A stretch of 64,000 bases of DNA from Diphasiastrum complanatum (lineage: Eukaryota; Streptophyta; Lycopodiopsida; Lycopodiales; Lycopodiaceae): contig CM055114.1 in assembly GCA_029204225.1 (NCBI GenBank), positions 17,986,540 through 18,050,539 on the forward strand, written 5' to 3'. The number at the start of each line of letters is the position of its first letter. The first letter of the stretch is position 1. Of this stretch, positions 56,125 to 64,000 are shown piece after piece. The translations under genes and the position numbers were made by a program. The notes under the pieces were generated by a model. That model did no database searches, was not told the origin of the DNA, and saw only the letters and a program-made list of their open reading frames with translations.

Positions 56125-56568
56125 TTTTTTTATTAATAAAAGATGGGAAAACCCATCGGAGTACAAAGGAATACATGTAGAAAGTGTAAAGGCCATAAAG
56201 TGAATTGAGATATTTTACATCAACTATAACAATGCAACAATCTCACAAAGTAGCTATAAAAAGCCTACTGCTTGATGTAAGTCACTAGCTAAGATAGTTG
56301 GAAGTTTATGTCAATAATCAGATAAGCAACATCAAGCATTCACTATAAGCAATGACCAAAGAAGACGAAAGAAGAAACCCACTCTCACTCAACACTCTAT
56401 TAACACATTGAATGTAAAATGTACAAATAAACCCTGAACCTTGATAGAGAGAGAAAATCTAGGAGTAGACTACTAGACTAGCCTACGGCTAGTTACAGTT
56501 GATAACAACTGTCAACAACAAAGTACATCGTGAACTGTAACAATGAAATTTATCATTGATTTCTAACA
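56125..56568 (-). repeat. 3' LTR (partial) of copia element D
   Basis: On the minus strand it begins TGTTAGAAATC directly after a TTGAGGGAGAG polypurine tract (56569-56580). The 3' boundary is not defined. A TTTATTAATAAAA stretch near 56134 could hold the polyadenylation signal. Confidence 0.65.
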
Positions 56569-56629
56569 CTCTCCCTCAATGATAATATTACATTCTTCTA
56601 TTCCTAATAGAGTACAAATTTACATCTAC

Positions 56630-57188
56630 CTAATTACTTAGTAAAAATATCTGCCACTTGATCTTCAGATTTACAAAAAACAAGATCAATGGCTCCATCA
56701 AGAATTTTCTCTCGAACAAAATGATAATGTATTTCGATGTGCTGAGTTCATCATGTAGAACTAGATTTTGGCCCTCGAATGTATCTGAGAATACGTTTAG
56801 CACACTTCCAGTGTGCATGACTAGGAACTTGCATAAATTGACTAACAACACCAACAACATAAGAAATATCAGGTCGTGTGTGTGTCAAATTAATAAAACT
56901 ACCTACTAGTTGTCTGTACAAATAAGCATCCACTTTCTCATATTCATCATATGCAGTAAGCTTCATGTTGACATCCATAGGTGTACTCAAAGGTTTATAA
57001 TCCTGCATATTGAACTTATAAAACAAATCTTGTGCATATTTGCTTTGTGTAAAAAAGACCACATCTTCCTTTTGCCATACTTCAATGCCAAGACAATAGT
57101 GCATCAATCCTGGATCGTGTCGCAAAACTGTTTTCGTTTTTGCGAATGATTTTGTGTCTTTGAATCTTCTTATGTGCGAAAGCTTCAC
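56630..57188 (-). pseudogene. Copia RT C-terminal part and RNase H end (element D)
   Basis: Minus strand: FAKTKTVLRHDPGLMHYCLGIEV (the copia F.M.DLG.L..FLGIE), FFTQSKYAQDLFYKF, STPMDVNMKL, YRQLVGSFINLTHTRPDISYVV, VSQFMQVPSHAHWKCAKRILRYIRG. After a deletion that removes nearly all of RNase H, a frame reads STSKYIII and, in another frame, an HFVREKILDGAIDLVF stretch, then the usual VADIFTK end. A polypurine tract and LTR follow. Decayed by frameshifts and deletion. Confidence 0.88.
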
Positions 57189-57189
57189 A

Positions 57190-57550
57190 GGAACCTAGAC
57201 ACGCGACTACACATCACAGAATAGTTTTTATTCTAGCAATCAATACAGATGATGCAAGACAAGGAGATGCACGAAAATAGAACGATAAATTATCAGTTTG
57301 ATTTTTTTTTTTAAGAGCGAGATGGTCAGTGTCTCGCTCGCATTAGGGCCCTTTTTGGACTCAAAAAGAGTCTCTTCGCTATTATAATTAGTGTGAATGA
57401 CGACATGTGTACTAAAAAGAGAGTGACAATTGAGATGGAATGGTCCATATGACATGGCACATCCAATGGTGTAAAATAGATCTCCAAATTTTAACCCTCC
57501 TCTAACTCTACTTGCTCAATCCATAGTAATGATGATTTGACAAGGCTCAA
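57190..57550. other. Non-coding stretch
   Basis: No gene was recognised between copia element D and the foldback element. Confidence 0.5.
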
Positions 57551-58375
<825 letters not shown>

Positions 58376-58639
58376 AAATTAGGTGTCCTTGCTATAGTAT
58401 GTTAGGCCTAAGTGAAGCCTACTAAAATAGAAGTTAACCCATAGAGGGTTTCTTTTGTGAGGTTTTCAATCATCTAGCATTATTTTGAGACATTGTCCCA
58501 AGCTGCAATGATGTGTCAAACAATACTAGGCAAGGTACAAATGATCTTGTGACTACTGACACATAAGATATCTCTACTCGAATATTGTTCACTTGCATTG
58601 CCATTGCTGGCAATATTATTTTCAAGCAACATCTTACTC

Positions 58640-58732
58640 AAAGAAGTAATTCCATTCTCACTTTCCACAATGAATAGTTACTTGAGGTAAGCCTATCATT
58701 GACTTCCAACATGACTCCACTTGATGTTGCCA
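58640..58732 (-). pseudogene. Copia gag start (element E)
   Basis: The minus-strand ATG near 58732 opens MATSSGVMLEVNDRLTSSNY and continues SLWKVRMELLL before a TGA. It is the same family as the intact element (MATNGGYMLESNDRLTSLNY). Beyond it gag is lost. An LTR and primer site lie upstream at 59.3 kb. Confidence 0.8.
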
Positions 58733-59320
58733 TGTAGCAATGACTTGATCTTCTCTTTCAACCTCTTTCAATGCACAAAGCAATCATTTGAACAACAAAA
58801 AATGTTTTCAAAAGAAATCACTAAGATTTTACTATCTAAAAAATTCTCTTCTAGCACTTATACCAAACAAATCAACACATAGAATCATGAAATCTTGATC
58901 AACCTATGATCTATCCTCAATCTAATGACTTTTGCCACTTCCTAAGATTGAAACAAACTCAAATGAAGTACAACAACCTCACTATCTAGAGATTCAATCA
59001 AAATTAAGATTTTGACAAAATCACAAAAAATTGATGATTCCAAATCTACATGCAAATTTTGAAAATTTGATATGCAATCTATTAGCCACCACTTAAGCTG
59101 ATCCAATGATCCAAAAATTGGCCGAATCTAGTATGTGAATTCAAAAATCAAAATTGATCAAGTTTGTGAACCTATATAGGGTTTTGATCTACAAAAGATC
59201 CAATCTACAAGAGCAAAAAACTCGATTTTGGTGTAGAATCCTCTCTAGCATGCTCTAGCCTTGATATCTTCACCAAATCATTAATAGATATGACTTCTTC
59301 CTTCATAACCTGAAACAAAA
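58733..59320 (-). other. Leader of copia element E
   Basis: Non-coding sequence between gag and the primer site on the minus strand. Nothing else is seen. Confidence 0.55.
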
Positions 59321-59332
59321 GCTCTAATACTA
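59321..59332 (-). other. Degraded primer binding site of element E
   Basis: The minus strand reads TAGTATTAGAGC against TGGTATCAGAGC (two changes, both transitions) directly next to an LTR end ...CCTTCACA. Confidence 0.65.
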
Positions 59333-59893
59333 TGTGAAGGATTTCAGATCAATGATGATCCAATCCACAAAAAGGTCTTGGGTTACAAAAGAAGCTACTC
59401 TACCAATCTCACCAATGTAGAAAAACTAGCATCTACACACAAAATGAGATGCAAACTCTAATAGAACTTGATCAAACATGAATCAAAAGATAAAGTACTA
59501 TTGTTATCCATACAAAACCAACAAGCTACTATATTTCACACGTGTGAATTCAAAAATAACAAATATAGATCGTTCTACACATAGAATTGCATGCAATCAC
59601 AAGTATAGTGCACCAATGGATAGTAGAATCCAAGAGAACCATGTATAAGCATGAAATGAGATGGAGAAGAGAGAAGATATGTCTCTCCACGAGTTACATC
59701 CTTTTATAACAGGTCCAAACCCTATTTTGGCCACTTGGATTTTTCACCAAAATGTAAACCCTACTATTTTTGGGTCTAGATTCAATGTACCCAACATTCA
59801 AATTTGAATCTACTCAAACTCGACTTCTAACTTTCTTACACTTTCAAAAAGTATTTATTCAAATGAAATTTAGACTAATGAACTTTGAAAAGT
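59333..59893 (-). repeat. LTR of copia element E
   Basis: The inner end is TGTGAAGG on the plus strand. It contains a CACACGTGTG palindrome near 59537. The outer ~190 bases match 39904-40098 in inverted orientation. The outer boundary is uncertain and may extend towards 59990. Confidence 0.65.
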
Positions 59894-59999
59894 CAAACTC
59901 TTAGTCTAAAACAAAGTTGGTCTCAATTTGCCAAATATAGAAATGTAGCATGACTTTTCAAAAAGAGTAGTTCACTTCTTTGTTGGCATATGGAAATGA

Positions 60000-60825
60000 C
60001 AAGAGGGTGACCTAGACGGCCAATGACGGTGAGTGTGAAATCAAAGGGAATGGCACAATTCCTATTTCTCTCTCTACAAATAGGAATGTTCATTTGTAGG
60101 ATGTCTTGTCTATTTCATCTATTACCAAGAATTTGCTTAGTGTGAGTCAAATGCTAAGTAAACGCCTCAATGTTGAGTTTGATGGAGATGCTTGTATGAT
60201 CAAAAGGAAGGATGTTTTGATTGGAAAAGGTAAAAGACAAGGGAATTTGTTCAAACTAGATGCTTGTGTTATTGCTAACCAAGTTGGATGTGGTGCAAGA
60301 GAGCAACTACCTATTCAAGTGGTTTGGCATAAAAGGATGGGACACCTCAACTTCAAGTCATTGGAGGTAATGGCTAGAAAGAAGATTGTGATAGGTCTTT
60401 CAAGTTCTTTAAGTGGCATCAATCATGTTTGTGAGTCTTGTGCTTTGTCTAAGTCACATAGACTACCTTATACTAGATCTATATCTAGATCTACAAAGCT
60501 TTTTCAACTTACACATTCGGATATTCATGGATTTACTACAATTAGCAATAGTGGAGCTAAGATGTATGTAGCTTTCATTGATGATTTTAGTATATTTTGT
60601 TGGATCTATGTACTAAAGGGCAAGGATGAAGTGTACGATGTCTTTATCAAGTTCAAGAATGCAAGGGAGAACCAATTTTTCATAAATATCAATTGCTGAA
60701 GCAGTGACAATGGTGATGAGTACATATCTACCAAGTTCAAGGCCTTTTTGTGATGAGCATGGGATCAAGTGGGAGTATACAACATCAAGGACCCCACACA
60801 ACAAAATGGAGTGGCCAAAAGTCAA
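60000..60825 (+). pseudogene. Copia protease-to-integrase remnant, same family as the intact element
   Basis: It aligns with about 13915-14720 of the intact element. It begins NDGECEIKGNGTIPISLS, then SSITKNLLSVSQML, VWHKRMGHLNFKSLE, HVCESCALSKSH, SDIHGFTTISNSGAKMY and FIDDFSIFCWIY. An in-frame TGA replaces a codon just before the SDNGDEY motif. A further shift leads to PTQQNGVAK at about 60815, where the integrase Glu is replaced by Lys and sequence homology ends. It abuts a gypsy gag relic. Confidence 0.88.
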
Positions 60826-60837
60826 GTACAAGAATAG

Positions 60838-61580
60838 TCCTCTGAACAGATGCTCATCATCTGGTTCTTAGTTGGCCTTCCAAGATGGATTAGATGCGAG
60901 ATTAAATCCAATGATGAATATATGAGTCTAAAGTTACCTATGTCTGATGTCATCAAAGAAGAAGACGAGGGATCAAATGTTGACGAATCCATAAAAAGAA
61001 AAACACCATGTGCTCGTGTCCATGAGTCAAAGCCGATCGAGGATACCCAAGATCAGCTTTGGAAATTCCAGTTGGAGTTGCTTAATAAGCAACACCAACT
61101 ACAGATGGAGAAACTCATCAATGAGTTTCAAACTACTCTGAAGTCTATCCAAAGCAATATGTCTGGTCAGCCAAACCCTGCACATGTACCTTATAGACAA
61201 AACCAATATGGTGCCCACACTGTCAGGCTACGCATCCTGCTGATGCTTGTCCTTCATGTAAGTCTATCCAAGCACATACAGTCCAACAATATGGAGAACG
61301 CCCATCACAGTCTGGACATTCCTTGACTTATCATGAATATCCACTTGAAAGTCCAGAACCATTCGCCATACAAGATGGCTATACAGTTATACAAGGGCCA
61401 TTGAACAACCGATGTTTCATTTGTGGTAAAACTGCCCATTTCATGGTTGATTGCCCAGTCAAGACCAAGTACCACGTCGAGTGTCCCGACTGTGTCAAAA
61501 AACACAGTTTCAAAGACTATCTGAAACAACCAACTAAGATCCTACGTCCTGCCCGTCACGTCAGTTATGAATCACGATAG
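60838..61580 (+). pseudogene. Ty3/gypsy gag remnant with zinc knuckle
   Basis: The frame opens MLIIWFLVGLPRWIRCEI, matching MLIFWFIVGLPKRI of the gag at 9.7 kb. A charged and Gln-rich helical segment (WKFQLELLNKQHQLQMEKL) follows. After a shift near 61320 comes the CCHC knuckle CFICGKTAHFMVDC (about 61413-61454) and a CPDCVKKHSF stretch with a second Cys pair. It ends at 61580 with no protease or RT. Confidence 0.75.
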
Positions 61581-62468
<888 letters not shown>

Positions 62469-62839
62469 CACATAGAATTCAAACTTTGTCGCTAACTGTA
62501 ACTATGCAAGATTACTAAGATCACAATATCCAACCAATGTTGTTACTATTATAAACTAGTTTGTAACTGTGGTCTATTTTGTAACCATTGCGAGTTAGTA
62601 TTTTAATTTGAAAAAGTTGATTCGGGACAGCATTATACTCTACGGGCAGCACAAGCCACCCAATTATATGCGTAAGAGTTGTCCAACAGCAATTTAAAAA
62701 ATTCAAAAAATACAAGCCAATTTGCTAGTTTCTATGAGCTACGTTATGTAGATTTCATTTTTGGATCTTTTAATTGGTCCAAGTGGAAGCAAAAATTAGA
62801 GAAAAATAAATAAAAGTATCTTTTGAGAAGGCCCTTTTG

Positions 62840-63460
62840 TACTCGGAAGCTCCTGTAATGTCTATGCATGACTATGGCCTATCAATTTTGAACAAAACAA
62901 CAGTGATAGAAATCATGTTCGATCTTATAGTAACTAACTTTGAAATCATTATTACTACAATGATTTCGTAGACAAATATTAAGCACTGAATTATCAGACA
63001 AATAATCAGTCACGAAGAATTACAGAAATGCATACATTCTGAGACGAAGCTGAATGCAATAAGAAGATAGTTTTGATTCAGTATGAAAACGAAACAGATG
63101 TAAATCAGTACAACAAGTTGCAGATCAAAGCCACGTACTCTAAGCTATCTCTGAACGGCTTTATATAAGTCTGAACGCAACTATTGATAAGCAGTAAGTG
63201 TAATAGCAATCTCTAATCAACTCTAAAGAACTGAGCTAGAATGCGCGAGTGTTCAAGCTTGAAAGCTTGAGAGAGAGAGAGAGAGAGCGCTAACTATTCT
63301 TCTTGCTTCAATGCTATTGAAATGTAGAAATATGAGCAACTATTTATACTAAGCAAAATGTAGCAACGTCCAATAGTAGGACAACTAATTAGGTCACAAT
63401 CATAATGGATAGTGAGCTAGCATCGTTCCATTTCTATCAGCAAAATCAGCCAAGAATGCT
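62840..63460 (-). repeat. LTR-like DNA related to the element C LTR
   Basis: The stretch 62890-62990 resembles 45290-45400 of the LTR of element C (shared TTGAACAAAAC and CTAACTTTGAAATCAT words). A minus-strand TATAAATAG box lies near 63336-63344. A (GA)n run lies at 63268-63288. The ends were not resolved. It precedes copia coding sequence on the same strand (63.77-64.0 kb). Confidence 0.45.
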
Positions 63461-63768
63461 AGTGCAACTGCATCATCAAAATGATGCAAACCAATGTAGC
63501 TAGTTTTACCATATCTGACAATTTGCACACATCCACATGAAATAGCTCAAACGCGAGATAGATCATGTAAAGTAAACTTGAACAACACTTCCTTTTTGCT
63601 CCTTTGACCTTACTTGAGTTTGAATACTCCTGCAAAAACAGATCCATAACATCTTTGCCAATTGACCTTCCTTTGATGCTCTAGACTAGCTCCAAATTGC
63701 CACCTTTTCTTTTGTGTTGTTGAAGCCCTTTGAGACCAACCTCTTGATATTTCTCTTGACCATCAAAG

Positions 63769-64000
63769 TCATTGAACAAACTTTTCAGATCCATTAACTG
63801 ACTTTATAGCATGAAAACGATGAGAACCAATTTTCACTTGCATAGCATCATCTACACAAGAAGATTCTCCAAAACATGTGAGTAAAGCAAAGTGAGTCTC
63901 TTCCACTTGCTTATTTTTCTGATCATCAAAGATATCAAAGATATGAATATCTTTAGACTTGAACCTCTGGAAATACTCCCTCTCAAACATATGATCTAGA
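63769..64000 (-). pseudogene. Copia linker/RT-start remnant
   Basis: The minus-strand frame includes DIFDDQKNKQVEE, HFALLTCFGESSCVDDAM and VKIGSHRFHAIKSV, corresponding to the copia region just before RT (FAL...EPxxxxEA...W..AM..E...), followed by loss of similarity. It is cut by the window edge. Confidence 0.6.

Overview
This is a gene-poor, AT-rich stretch of a land-plant nuclear genome made almost entirely of transposable-element DNA. The evidence is the dominance of Ty1/copia and Ty3/gypsy elements with tRNA-Met-type primer sites, L1-type LINE reverse-transcriptase remnants, a fragment of plant-mitochondrial small-subunit rRNA sitting in nuclear repeats, long dinucleotide microsatellites, and short GT-AG introns. 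No ordinary host gene could be supported. The species cannot be named from the sequence. A large, repeat-rich genome is likely.

Layout. 0-6.5 kb: two decayed minus-strand copia elements, one with an LTR and primer site. 7-10.2 kb: a LINE fragment (-), then a gypsy LTR, primer site and gag (+). 11.6-17.5 kb: one complete copia element with 653-bp LTRs that look identical, a 5-bp target duplication and one uninterrupted 1316-codon gag-pol frame. It is inserted in an older coding remnant. 18.3-26.5 kb: three head-to-tail copies of a 2,727-bp unit, each with a ~312-bp palindrome and a mitochondrial rrn18 fragment. 27.9-32.5 kb: a minus-strand gypsy element with RNase H, integrase and a long, stop-ridden, coiled-coil third reading frame downstream of integrase. 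34.4-37 kb: a DDE-transposase-like pseudogene and a second LINE remnant. 37-43 kb: mostly non-coding repeats. 43.3-46.1 kb: a copia element (LTR, primer site, gag, integrase) whose gag is split by a solo LTR with perfect target duplication. 47.5-53.9 kb: two more pieces of the DDE-transposase-like family, chimeric copia fragments, and a 472-codon accessory-type gene facing the transposase. 56-64 kb: copia and gypsy remnants, a GC-rich foldback element and microsatellites.

The most interesting candidate is the DDE-like family with three partial copies (34.4, 47.5 and 50.0 kb). It has recurrent motifs, a Cys-x2-Cys insert, short phase-0 introns and a conserved C-terminal Glu region. The copy at 50 kb faces an unrecognised Cys-rich, acidic-tailed gene (51.7-53.2 kb) whose upstream region carries nine CACGTG-core motifs. 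Together they may be the two genes of one little-described plant DNA transposon. Other notable structures are the triplicated mitochondrial-rRNA-bearing unit and the young copia element.

All assignments come from reading the sequence and recalling family motifs. No database search was run. Percent identities and ages are deliberately not given.
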